Position numbers and translations under genes: made by a program. From positions 1 through 59,015 of the forward strand of contig JADQBR010000062.1 of the NCBI GenBank assembly GCA_016278515.1: a stretch of 59,015 nt of DNA, read 5' to 3'. The stretch is from Bacillota bacterium (GTDB lineage Bacteria > Bacillota > JADQBR01). The notes beneath the pieces are model-generated. The model made no database searches. It was not told where the DNA came from and was given only the letters and a program-made list of their open reading frames with translations. This document shows, one piece after another, positions 51,117-58,961 of the stretch; the first letter of the stretch is position 1; every line of letters starts with the position of its first letter.

Positions 51117-51176
51117 CCAACCAACCAACCAACCAACCAACCAACCAACCAACCAACCCACCAACCAACCAACCAA
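51117..51176. repeat. CCAA tetranucleotide tandem repeat
   Basis: About 15 copies of CCAA in a row, with a single CCCA variant near copy 10. The array lies upstream of the T-box leader and downstream (in reverse) of the exported protein gene's promoter. Its length may vary by slippage. Confidence 0.95.
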
Positions 51177-51455
51177 AAAAAGCATTGACTTTATTTATTT
51201 TATATGCTTAAATAGATAAAACACATAAAGTAAACAAACAATGAACAGGAAAAGTAAATTTGTCTGCAAACCTTAAGCGAGTCGGAGATGGTGGGAGTCC
51301 GACGGCGGAAGACAAGTTGAAGTTCTCCTGGGAGTTTCAAGCTGAATGCCAGAATTGGTTAGTAGGTGCGACGGTCACTTCCATCGTTAAGAGGAAGGAG
51401 GTATAAGGACTAAGTCCCGTACTTTGAAGATAATCATTTGGGTGGTTAAGCGAGC

Positions 51456-51490
51456 AACTGTCGTCCCTAGGGCGAGAGTTTTTATTTTTA
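51456..51490 (+). terminator. first T-box terminator
   Basis: AACTGTCG-CCC pairs with GGGCGAGAGTT with one mismatch and one bulge, followed by TTTATTTTT. Confidence 0.7.
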
Positions 51491-51555
51491 AAGGATTAGT
51501 CCAGTACTTTCAATTAAGTGGGTTCTAAAGAACCAAATAGGGTGGTACCGCGAAA

Positions 51556-51597
51556 AACCACAGTTTCGTCCCTAAGGGTGAAACTGTGGTTTTTATT
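51556..51597 (+). terminator. second T-box terminator
   Basis: AAACCACAGTTTC pairs with GAAACTGTGGTTT around CGTCCCTAAGGGT, followed by T residues. Confidence 0.88.
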
Positions 51598-51626
51598 TAT
51601 ATAAATTACTAGGAGGCGTTATTAAT

Positions 51627-52619
51627 ATGATCATTGTAATGAAGTTGGAGGCTACCCAGGCAGACATTAATAATGTGGAAAAAGAATTAACAAATTTCGG
51701 ATTTGATACTCACTTAATAAAAGGCACGAACCGGCTGGTAATAGGAGCAGTTGGAAATCCATCCTTACGGGAAAATATGCCGTTAGAGCGAATGGCAGGG
51801 GTGGAAAAAATAGTGCCTATTATGAAGCCGTTTAAGCTTGCAGGGCGAGAGATGCAACCCGATAATACAGTGGTTGAAGTGAAAGGAATAAAAATTGGCG
51901 GGAAAGAGCCGGTAGTCGTAGCGGGCCCATGTGCGGTTGAGAGCAGGGAACAATTGTTAGAGGCAGCAGTAGGGGTAAAGGAAGCCGGTGCCTCCATAAT
52001 TCGGGGTGGTGCATTTAAGCCTAGAACCTCCCCTTATAGCTTCCAGGGTATGGAAGAAGAAGGCCTAAAAATACTAAAAGAGGCTAGTGAGCTGACAGGT
52101 CTGCCTGTTGTAACGGAAATCATTGACGAAAGAAGCACTGATTTAGCTAAAGAATACGTAGATATACTTCAAGTAGGGGCTAGAAACATGCAAAACTTTC
52201 AGCTTCTTAAAATCGTCGGGCAAACCGGGAAACCTGTAATTTTAAAGCGAGGTATGTCTGCCACAATTAACGAGTGGTTGATGGCGGCAGAATATGTCAT
52301 GTCTCAAGGAAACTATAATATAATATTATGTGAAAGAGGTATTAGGACATTTGAGACAGCTACAAGAAATACTTTGGATTTAAGTGCTATTCCTGTCGTA
52401 CAGAGTCTTAGTCACTTACCGATAATTGCAGATCCAAGTCATGCCAGTGGCAGTTGGAAACTGGTAACTCCTTTAGCCAGGGGAGCTATTGCTTGTGGCG
52501 CTCATGGTGTAATGGTAGAAGTTCATCCAAATCCCAAACAGGCTCTTTGTGACGGCCGGCAATCCTTAAGTTTAGAAAACTTTAAAGAAATGATGCAGAG
52601 TCTGGCAACTATTAAATAA
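51627..52619 (+). CDS. aroF: 3-deoxy-7-phosphoheptulonate (DAHP) synthase
   Basis: A 330-residue class I-beta DAHP synthase, the first enzyme of the shikimate pathway. Residues 1-70 form the ferredoxin-like regulatory domain (MIIVMKLEATQADI) and the rest the barrel with AGPCAVESREQ, RGGAFKPRTSPYSFQG, LKRGM and DPSHASG. It is controlled by the T-box leader upstream, probably sensing an aromatic tRNA. The regulatory domain suggests feedback by an aromatic product. Confidence 0.95.
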   Translation: MIIVMKLEATQADINNVEKELTNFGFDTHLIKGTNRLVIGAVGNPSLRENMPLERMAGVEKIVPIMKPFKLAGREMQPDNTVVEVKGIKIGGKEPVVVAGPCAVESREQLLEAAVGVKEAGASIIRGGAFKPRTSPYSFQGMEEEGLKILKEASELTGLPVVTEIIDERSTDLAKEYVDILQVGARNMQNFQLLKIVGQTGKPVILKRGMSATINEWLMAAEYVMSQGNYNIILCERGIRTFETATRNTLDLSAIPVVQSLSHLPIIADPSHASGSWKLVTPLARGAIACGAHGVMVEVHPNPKQALCDGRQSLSLENFKEMMQSLATIK

Positions 52620-52636
52620 TTGAGTAATAAGCAAAC

Positions 52637-52687
52637 AAAAAAGCACAAATCAAGGGGTCTCTGTCTCCCTTGATTTTGTGCTTTTTT
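52637..52687 (+). terminator. terminator of aroF
   Basis: AAAAAAGCACAAATCAAGGG pairs with CCCTTGATTTTGTGCTTTTTT, a long stable stem ending in T residues. Confidence 0.9.
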
Positions 52688-52849
52688 CAGTAAAGGTAAC
52701 ATTTGCTCGATGTCAGCAGTGGGAGCCTGGTAGGAAATATTTTGCATACATAGCTTTTACTTAATAAAAAATAAAAATTTTCTGTTTTAGCATACACAGC
52801 GAACAACTTTTATAGTATAATAGAAACATAATGAATTTGGAGGATAATT

Positions 52850-53758
52850 ATGGATTGCACTAGATGTAAAGCAAAGGGTTGTCGTCAACTCGCACCTTGT
52901 AGCGATGATTCAGTAAATTATATAGATAATTATAAAAAAAGCGAACTAGCAGCAAGTGTGAAAACTGCTTCTAAACTAATTGATAATGGGCGCGCCGGTA
53001 AACTAAATCGGCTTGAAGAAATTGTTGAATATGCAACACTCCTTGGATATACGCACTTAGGCGTAGCCTATTGTTACGGAATGGAAAAAGAAGCAGAGAA
53101 ACTTCGTAATTATCTGGTATCCCACGGCTTTAAATTAACCACTGTTAGCTGCACGGTTGATGGGTTAAGTGAAAGTCAAATAGATATGGAGAAAAACGCT
53201 GATATTGTTTCTTGCAATCCGTTAGGGCAGGCGCATGCCATGAACAAGGCTAAAGTTGACTTTGTAATTATAATGGGCTTGTGCCTTGGGCATGATGTAA
53301 TATTACAAAAAAATCTACAAAAAGATTTTACAGTCTTTGTTGTAAAGGACCGGGTATTAGGGAACAATCCAGTTTTAGCATTAAATGACGAAGTTTCAGC
53401 AGGAAATTTTTTGGAGCAGCTGCCTAAAGACTTTAAAATTATTAAAATTGATGAGTTTAAGAAAAAGCTTTTGGATCCTGGTTACATTAGAAGTGCCTAC
53501 TTGTTAGACTTAAGGCCGCTCAGTGAGTTTAAAAAGAATAGAATAGACGGCTCGCAGCAGTGTCTGCTTAAAAACCTTCCAGGACAATATAAAGAACTTT
53601 TTCCTGATAAGAGCAAAGAAGTTATTGTTTACTGCAATGGCGGGTTGCAATCACTGTACGCAGTGATGTTTCTAACCATGAAAGGCTATAAAGAAGTAAA
53701 AAGTCTTTCCGGCGGATACTCTCGCTTCTCGGAAGAATTAGTAGAGAGAGCCTATTAA
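52850..53758 (+). CDS. DUF1847 cysteine protein fused to rhodanese
   Basis: A 302-residue two-domain protein. Residues 1-200 match DUF1847, with an N-terminal cysteine group (MDCTRCKAKGC, then APC), GVAYCYGMEKEA, SCNPLGQAHAMNKA and MGLCLGHD. Residues about 205-302 are a rhodanese domain with the active-site Cys262 in VIVYCNGGLQS. DUF1847 proteins are predicted metal binders; rhodanese moves sulfane sulfur. ATG 52850 follows TTGGAGG. It opens the cluster containing a Cys-rich peptide and a radical SAM enzyme, so sulfur or thiol chemistry is plausible. Confidence 0.82.
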   Translation: MDCTRCKAKGCRQLAPCSDDSVNYIDNYKKSELAASVKTASKLIDNGRAGKLNRLEEIVEYATLLGYTHLGVAYCYGMEKEAEKLRNYLVSHGFKLTTVSCTVDGLSESQIDMEKNADIVSCNPLGQAHAMNKAKVDFVIIMGLCLGHDVILQKNLQKDFTVFVVKDRVLGNNPVLALNDEVSAGNFLEQLPKDFKIIKIDEFKKKLLDPGYIRSAYLLDLRPLSEFKKNRIDGSQQCLLKNLPGQYKELFPDKSKEVIVYCNGGLQSLYAVMFLTMKGYKEVKSLSGGYSRFSEELVERAY

Positions 53759-53786
53759 GATAGAGTTTGGGAAGAAGGGGTAGCAA

Positions 53787-54407
53787 ATGGATAGAGAAAG
53801 CCATGTTATCAAAAGATATTCACTAGAGAAACCTGATGAAAATCTAAGCTGTGCTTCAAATGCGGAGTATGCTCATCTTGAACCAGGTCAGTACGTTCTA
53901 GATATCGGTTGTGGTTTAGGTAGGGAAGTTATTAAATTTGCTCAGCAGGTAGGGCCGAGGGGGCTGGCGGTTGGTATAGATATTACGCTTAATCTAATAG
54001 AAGAAGCTCAAAAAAACGCACAAAAGAAAAATATTGATAATGTGCAATTTGTATACGCCGATATGGAAAATTTAACATTTCAAGATAATATGTTCGATAA
54101 GATATTCAGCAACTGCGTAATAAATCATGCACCTGATAAACTAAAGGTTTTTCAGGAGATCTTTCGCATTCTAAAAGTACAAGGTGAAATTGTTATTTCT
54201 GATGCCGTTTCCCAGCAGCCTTTGCCGGCTGAAGTAAAAAACGACCCGGAAGCGTGGGCGCAATGCTACGGAGGGGCAGTTACTTACTTAGAATATCAGG
54301 AAATTTTGTTAAAAGCGGGGTTTGAAAACATAAAAGTTTTAAAAAAGAGGGATTATCTTAAAGAAGGGTATCCTTTTAGTTCAATAACTTTTAGAGCTGT
54401 AAAGTAA
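53787..54407 (+). CDS. ArsM/UbiE-like SAM-dependent methyltransferase
   Basis: A 206-residue class I methyltransferase. The SAM-binding motif is VLDIGCGLGREV, followed by VGIDIT and ADMENLTFQDNMFDKIFSNCVINH. The phrasing GPRGLAVGIDIT resembles arsenite methyltransferases (ArsM), and cysteines in SNCVINH and WAQCYGG lie at places where ArsM-like proteins have metal-binding cysteines, but it is shorter and the match is not decisive. It starts 28 bp after the DUF1847 gene and precedes the small Cys-rich peptide gene. Confidence 0.8.
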   Translation: MDRESHVIKRYSLEKPDENLSCASNAEYAHLEPGQYVLDIGCGLGREVIKFAQQVGPRGLAVGIDITLNLIEEAQKNAQKKNIDNVQFVYADMENLTFQDNMFDKIFSNCVINHAPDKLKVFQEIFRILKVQGEIVISDAVSQQPLPAEVKNDPEAWAQCYGGAVTYLEYQEILLKAGFENIKVLKKRDYLKEGYPFSSITFRAVK

Positions 54408-54436
54408 CCATTAATCTTAGGAAAGGAGGGTTTCAA

Positions 54437-54553
54437 TTGAAAGCTATTACTAACAAAATTAAAGCGAACAGCTGCTGCTGTCAACCAAAGGGAAACACTA
54501 CGGCCCAATGCTGTTCTAAAGTATCAAGGGTTATCGCCGGCTGTCATGACTAA
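54437..54553 (+). CDS. 38-residue Cys-rich precursor peptide candidate
   Basis: A very small gene with an ideal ribosome site (GAAAGGAGGG, 54421-54430) and start TTG 54437. The peptide has a basic N-terminal part (MKAITNKIKANS), then cysteines at positions 13, 14, 15, 25, 26 and 36, ending AGCHD. It lies 14 bp before a radical SAM/SPASM gene, which is the standard layout for a ribosomally made, radical-SAM-modified peptide. It is not the usual SCIFF peptide. The product may carry thioether or other crosslinks, or bind metal; this is inference. Confidence 0.75.
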   Translation: MKAITNKIKANSCCCQPKGNTTAQCCSKVSRVIAGCHD

Positions 54554-54567
54554 GAAGGAGGTTCACT

Positions 54568-55962
54568 TTGTACTTAAGTAAATATAACAGACTAACAAAA
54601 CTTGATAATTCAACAACACATCAATATGTAATCTTTAATCAGCTCTCGGGTTCTGTAGATTTTCTGGATGAGGGCGAATTCTCTCAGATTCAGACTTTAA
54701 TTGATAGTAAGATAAGGCAGCTTGATTTGCCGCAGATGTCCCAAACGTTAAATTTTGATAAAGATTTAGCCAATACCTTGTTTGAGAGAGGATACCTTTA
54801 TAATTCAGATAGCGATGAGCAAAAATTATTTGATGAAAAGTACCTTGAGTTTCAAAGCATTAATGCAGAAACCCAACCCCAAATATTTTTGATATCTACC
54901 TATGGTTGTAATTTGAATTGTTCCTACTGTTATCAACAAGGGGTTGATAAACCAGGACTGATTAGTGAAGAAGTGCTGGAAACAATTTATCATTATCTGG
55001 AAAATGAATTTTCCGAGGCTAAAGTAAAACCGTATATTACTCTTTTCGGGGGAGAGCCTCTGATAAACACGCCGGCCCACAGAAAAGTAGTGGAAAAAGT
55101 GATAGATCTGAATAAAAAATATGGTTATCAGTTAGCAGCTGTCACTAATGGCTATCATCTGGAGGAATACATTGAACTGCTTAAAACTGCGCAAATTAAA
55201 GAGATACAGGTTACCTTAGATGGACCTGAGGAGATTCATAATCAGCGGCGTAGGACTAAGGCTGGGAATAAAACTTTTGAGAAAATTATCAGTGGCATTA
55301 AGAAAGCTTTAGAAAATAATATTCCCATAAATTTGCGGGTTGTTGTAGATAAGGCCAATCTAAATGAATTAGTGCAGCTTGCTGAGCTTCTAGACAGTCA
55401 GGGGTGGCTGGATTTGCCGCCGGAGTTATTTAAAACTCAAATAGGCAGAAATTATGAATTAATAGACTGCGCTCATGATGAAGATATTTTAATGAGTAGA
55501 GTAGGGCTATGGACGGAAGTTGCAAAGTTGATGGAACAGTACCCAGTTTTAAAGAAATTTCATAGGCCGCAATATTATGGGATAAAATATTTGGTAGAGA
55601 ATGGCGAAATGGCGTTCCCAACGTTTGACACTTGTCCTGCATGTAAGAGTGAATTGGTTTTTGACTTGTATGGAGATGTTTACGGCTGCACAGCAAGTTG
55701 TGGGAGAGAAAAGTATAGACTTGGCACTGTTTATCCCGAAATAGATATTGATGAGGAAAGAATCTCCCAATGGACCAGCAGAGATATAACTTCCATACCT
55801 GAGTGCAAAAATTGTCCTGACGCTTTAGCTTGTGGTGGGGGTTGCGGCGTAGTTGCAGCAGAGAAGAATGGTAGTATTAAGTCTGCAGACTGCAGGCCAA
55901 TAATGGATCTATGGAATTTGGGCGTCAATTTCTATCAGGAAGAGCTGAAAAGCTTGGCATAA
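54568..55962 (+). CDS. radical SAM/SPASM peptide maturase
   Basis: A 464-residue radical SAM enzyme. Residues 1-100 form an N-terminal region of the kind seen in peptide maturases (KYNRLTKLD, FNQLSGSVDFLDEGE), perhaps a peptide-recognition domain. The radical SAM cluster is Cys114, Cys118, Cys121 (CX3CX2C in YGCNLNCSYC). The SPASM region has cysteines 356, 359, 374, 378, 413, 416, 422, 426 and 442, enough for two auxiliary [4Fe-4S] clusters. The start TTG 54568 follows AAGGAGG. Its adjacency to the six-Cys peptide makes that the likely substrate. Confidence 0.88.
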   Translation: MYLSKYNRLTKLDNSTTHQYVIFNQLSGSVDFLDEGEFSQIQTLIDSKIRQLDLPQMSQTLNFDKDLANTLFERGYLYNSDSDEQKLFDEKYLEFQSINAETQPQIFLISTYGCNLNCSYCYQQGVDKPGLISEEVLETIYHYLENEFSEAKVKPYITLFGGEPLINTPAHRKVVEKVIDLNKKYGYQLAAVTNGYHLEEYIELLKTAQIKEIQVTLDGPEEIHNQRRRTKAGNKTFEKIISGIKKALENNIPINLRVVVDKANLNELVQLAELLDSQGWLDLPPELFKTQIGRNYELIDCAHDEDILMSRVGLWTEVAKLMEQYPVLKKFHRPQYYGIKYLVENGEMAFPTFDTCPACKSELVFDLYGDVYGCTASCGREKYRLGTVYPEIDIDEERISQWTSRDITSIPECKNCPDALACGGGCGVVAAEKNGSIKSADCRPIMDLWNLGVNFYQEELKSLA

Positions 55963-56019
55963 TTCACTATGAACCGTGTGTTTCTTTGTACAAAGATTTA
56001 CACTAAGGAGGTAGAGAAA

Positions 56020-56169
56020 ATGCTGACGTTGGAACTTACCGATAAAGAAAAAGACGTACTGTTACAAGCAATTAAAACATGTATAGAAAAATGTCGCCAA
56101 GGTGGAGCAGAAGCAGGATGCAGTGACTGCGAGACTTTGGAAAATATCTTGACCAAAGTTAATGGTTAA
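56020..56169 (+). CDS. 49-residue cysteine-containing small protein
   Basis: A small helical protein starting at ATG 56020 behind AAGGAGG. It has Cys in AIKTCIEKCRQGG and GCSDCETLE (two pairs, CX3C and CX2C), so it could bind a metal or cycle thiols. It lies between the radical SAM gene and the thioredoxin fusion with short gaps (57 and 15 bp), evidently in the same operon. I do not recognise the family. Confidence 0.75.
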   Translation: MLTLELTDKEKDVLLQAIKTCIEKCRQGGAEAGCSDCETLENILTKVNG

Positions 56170-56184
56170 ATTGGGGTGGTTATT

Positions 56185-57480
56185 GTGGCAGATAACATAA
56201 TTTATACAGATGAGGCTAATTTTGAGAAGGATGTTCTTAATGTTGAGGGATTTGTGGTTCTTGATTTTTACTCAGAGGACTGTCCTCCCTGCGAACAATT
56301 AGCACCTATTTACGAACGCTTGGAGGAAAAATATGGTCAGCACATGAAATTTGTGAAAATTTTTCGCCAAGGGAACCGCGAAGTTGCAAAAAAAATGAAT
56401 GCGACAGGTAGCCCTACTGTTATTTTCTTTGAAAATGGCAAAGAAGTCGGTAACAGGTTATCAGGTTTTATTAAGAAACCCGAGCTTCGTAAAGAAATAG
56501 AAAAAATTATTGGCGAGGATTCTCTTGCAAAGGAACTAGAACAAATCCACTGTGATCTACTGATTATGGGTGGTGGAACTGCTGGTTTATCAGCAGGTAT
56601 CTATGCGGGGAGAGCAAAAACTGATACTATCATTTTAGAGGAAAGCGTCGTTGGCGGTCAGGTATCCAACACTTATCATATAGCTAATTACCCGGGCACA
56701 GGAGATGTTATTAGGGGCAGAGACTTAATGAAAAATATGCGAAAACAAGCGGAAGGTTTTGGCTGTCGTATTCATGACCTCAAGGAAATTTTTGATGTGA
56801 AGCTGGCAGGTCCGGAAAAATATGTCAAGACGGAGGATGCCGAATATTATGCTAAAGCTGTTGTTCTGGCAACCGGCGCAGAACCAAGAAAACTTCCTGC
56901 AAAGAACGAAGAAAATCTTCGCGGAAGAGGGGTTCATTATTGTGCGACTTGCGATGGTGCAATGTATGAAGATGCAAAGGTCATTGTCCTAGGCGGCGGC
57001 AATGCGGCAGTTGAGGAGGCGGTCTTTTTGACCAGGTATGCCTCAGAGGTTGTTATAGTTCACCAGTTTGACCATTTTCAGGCTAGTCAAGGTGCTCAGC
57101 AGGAAGCTTTTGACAGTGATAAGATAAAGATTATTTGGGACTCTGAAATTAGAGAAGTACATGGAGAAGACCATTTGACCGGCGTAGAAATCGAAAACGT
57201 TAAAACTGGCGAAACGTCTGAAATTGAGGCTGACGGTGTTTTCGTCTATATAGGAACTGTACCTAACTATAAGCATTTTGAAGGACAAGTAGACCTTAAC
57301 CAGTGGAATTATGTTAAGGCAGATGAGAACATGAAAACGAGTGTGCCGGGGGTTTTTGTTGCAGGAGACATTAGGGACAAATTATATCGTCAAGCTGTTA
57401 TGGCTGCTGCAGACGGTGCCATCGCAGGCATTGAAGCTGAGAAATTTATTGGCCAACAGAAAGCTGAGAAGAAAAAATAA
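56185..57480 (+). CDS. thioredoxin-thioredoxin reductase fusion
   Basis: A 431-residue fusion with thioredoxin at the N-terminus (residues about 1-108) and an NADPH-type thioredoxin reductase behind it. The thioredoxin motif is Cys33-Pro-Pro-Cys36 (CPPC instead of CGPC). The reductase part has FAD-binding GGGTAGLSAGIYAGRA, the redox pair Cys253-Ala-Thr-Cys256, NAD-binding GGGNAAVEEA and the C-terminal VFVAGDIRDK. GTG 56185 follows GGGGTGG. The domain order is the reverse of the known mycobacterial fusion. It could keep the peptide's thiols reduced. Confidence 0.9.
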   Translation: MADNIIYTDEANFEKDVLNVEGFVVLDFYSEDCPPCEQLAPIYERLEEKYGQHMKFVKIFRQGNREVAKKMNATGSPTVIFFENGKEVGNRLSGFIKKPELRKEIEKIIGEDSLAKELEQIHCDLLIMGGGTAGLSAGIYAGRAKTDTIILEESVVGGQVSNTYHIANYPGTGDVIRGRDLMKNMRKQAEGFGCRIHDLKEIFDVKLAGPEKYVKTEDAEYYAKAVVLATGAEPRKLPAKNEENLRGRGVHYCATCDGAMYEDAKVIVLGGGNAAVEEAVFLTRYASEVVIVHQFDHFQASQGAQQEAFDSDKIKIIWDSEIREVHGEDHLTGVEIENVKTGETSEIEADGVFVYIGTVPNYKHFEGQVDLNQWNYVKADENMKTSVPGVFVAGDIRDKLYRQAVMAAADGAIAGIEAEKFIGQQKAEKKK

Positions 57481-57585
57481 TGCATTAAAAGATGTTGCTC
57501 TAGCGCTAACTATTAGTGCGTTTATAGGAAGAACTATGGTTAATTCAGTTAAGATAGTAATTTACCCTGAAGCAAGGACTCATAT

Positions 57586-57615
57586 AAGCCTTCTCCCTTA
57601 GAGAGAAGGCTTTGT
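57586..57615 (+). terminator. terminator of the Cys-rich peptide cluster
   Basis: AAGCCTTCTC (57586-57595) pairs with GAGAAGGCTT (57603-57612), followed by a short T-rich stretch. The 105 bp between the fusion gene and this hairpin show no gene. Confidence 0.82.
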
Positions 57616-57759
57616 TATTGTATCTGATGCAGTTGAATTTCAAGTCTGAGTATGGAAAAAAATTACCTATTTAACCCTTTGACTAAAAATATCTTTCTTA
57701 AGTGGTGATTCTAGCTTATAATAGAATAAGTATAAAATAATTGTTTACAAGAGGTATTT

Positions 57760-58398
57760 ATGCGCATTGCAAAGGAAGCATTACCATATAGCATTTTTCT
57801 GTTAATCGTTGCGGCAATCAGCTATTTTTTTAGCACCATTGTATTTTTGATAGCCATATTATGTTTATCTTTTGTATTATTTTTTTTCCGTAGTCCCAAC
57901 AGAAAGATAGATTATAACGATAATTACATTTTATCGCCGGCTGATGGTAGGATTCAATCCATTAGTACCATCAAAAATAATTTTCAAGAAGGGGAAGCTA
58001 TTAAAATAAGCATCTTTTTATCTTTATTTAATGTTCATATCAACAGGAGTCCAGTACAAGGTGAAATTATAGGGACTTCTTATAGACCTGGTAAGTATTT
58101 ACCTGCTTTTAAAAGCCATGCGTCAGAATTAAACGAGAGAAATACTATCGTAGTGGAAAATCATAAAATAAAAGTTGTTGTTCACCAGATAACAGGTTTC
58201 ATTGCGCGTCGTATTGTGTGTTATAAAAAGGAAGGGGATGCGGTCAATCAAGGAGAAATTTTTGGCCTGATTAAGTTTGGTTCTTGTACTGAAATTATAG
58301 TTCCTTCTAATGTTGAATTATTTGTTAAGGAAGGTGATAAGGTTCAAGCGGGAAAAACCGTTTTGGGGGAGGTCAAAAATGATAAGAAACAGTGCTAA
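57760..58398 (+). CDS. psd: phosphatidylserine decarboxylase (short, archaeal-like type)
   Basis: A 212-residue phosphatidylserine decarboxylase with two N-terminal membrane helices. The motifs SPADGRIQSI, FLSLFNVHINRSPVQGEI and the self-cleavage site Gly-Ser175 in KFGSCTEIIVP are visible; Ser175 would become the pyruvoyl group. It converts phosphatidylserine to phosphatidylethanolamine. It overlaps the phosphatidylserine synthase gene by 20 bp, forming a lipid-head-group operon. Confidence 0.92.
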   Translation: MRIAKEALPYSIFLLIVAAISYFFSTIVFLIAILCLSFVLFFFRSPNRKIDYNDNYILSPADGRIQSISTIKNNFQEGEAIKISIFLSLFNVHINRSPVQGEIIGTSYRPGKYLPAFKSHASELNERNTIVVENHKIKVVVHQITGFIARRIVCYKKEGDAVNQGEIFGLIKFGSCTEIIVPSNVELFVKEGDKVQAGKTVLGEVKNDKKQC

Positions 58399-58909
58399 TG
58401 TATTAATAAATAATTTGCCCAATTTTTTAACCTTTTGTAACTTGACAATGGGAGTAATAGCCATTATTTTAGCCACTCATGAATACTTTTTAGCTGCTTC
58501 GCTTTTTATATTACTAGGTGCAGTTTTCGACAGGTATGACGGTGTAGTTGCTAGGAAGCTAAATATCAACAGTGAAATGGGTAAAGAAATGGATTCTTTA
58601 GCAGACATTATTACCTTCGGCTTAGCTCCGTCTATAGTTGCTTTATTATTTCCTCTTTCCGCATTTAAATACGTTGGTTACGTTATAGCTATAATTTTTA
58701 TCACTTGTGGCTGGTATAGGCTATCTCGTTTTAACTCTTCAGACTTTGACAATGTGTTCACAGGATTACCAATAACCATTGCCGGCAGTTTATTAGCTAT
58801 AAGCGTAATTTTTCAGTTCCAATTTAATGTATATCCTTATTTTACTGTCCTCATAATGTTGCTTTTTAGTTATTTAATGATTAGTAGGCATAAAATAAAA
58901 AAGATGTGA
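58379..58909 (+). CDS. pssA: phosphatidylserine synthase (CDP-alcohol phosphatidyltransferase)
   Basis: A 176-residue membrane enzyme with the CDP-alcohol phosphotransferase signature DGVVARKLNINSEMGKEMDSLAD (DGxxAR, then GxxxDxxxD) and about six helices. It joins serine to CDP-diacylglycerol, supplying the substrate of the decarboxylase encoded upstream. ATG 58379 follows GGGGGAGG within the end of psd, implying translational coupling. Confidence 0.92.
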   Translation: MIRNSANVLINNLPNFLTFCNLTMGVIAIILATHEYFLAASLFILLGAVFDRYDGVVARKLNINSEMGKEMDSLADIITFGLAPSIVALLFPLSAFKYVGYVIAIIFITCGWYRLSRFNSSDFDNVFTGLPITIAGSLLAISVIFQFQFNVYPYFTVLIMLLFSYLMISRHKIKKM

Positions 58910-58923
58910 GTAAATTTTGGTGC

Positions 58924-58958
58924 AAAAACAACAGGAAGGTAACTTCTTGTTGTTTTTT
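58924..58958 (+). terminator. terminator of psd-pssA
   Basis: AAAAACAACA-GAAG pairs with CTTC-TGTTGTTTTT around GTAA, followed by T residues. Confidence 0.85.
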
Positions 58959-58961
58959 TAT

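Larger units (their letters stand above)
51243..51598 (+). ncRNA. T-box leader with one Stem I and two terminator modules
   Basis: Stem I has base helix CAGGA (51246-51250)/TCCTG (51326-51330), a loop with AGTA and GAA elements, a distal hairpin GTCGGA/TCCGAC, and a probable specifier TTC (Phe) at 51323-51325; GTT cannot be excluded. A first T-box-like module (GGGTGGTTAAGCG, 51440-51452) precedes a terminator at 51456-51490. A second, canonical module (AGGGTGGTACCGCG, 51539-51552) precedes the terminator at 51556-51596. Uncharged tRNA would allow transcription of the DAHP synthase gene. Confidence 0.88.

Noticed and set aside
51117-51176. Tandem CCAA array as a CRISPR or phage feature
   Set aside because: The unit is 4 bp with no spacers and no cas genes; it is a simple-sequence repeat.
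54437-54553. The small peptide as the common SCIFF ranthipeptide
   Set aside because: It has six cysteines but grouped as CCC, CC and C, and it lacks the SCIFF sequence and spacing.
57341-57601. Plus-strand open frame running past the thioredoxin fusion
   Set aside because: It is mostly out of frame within the reductase gene and its end falls inside the terminator hairpin. The hydrophobic part after 57481 has no start codon with a ribosome site.
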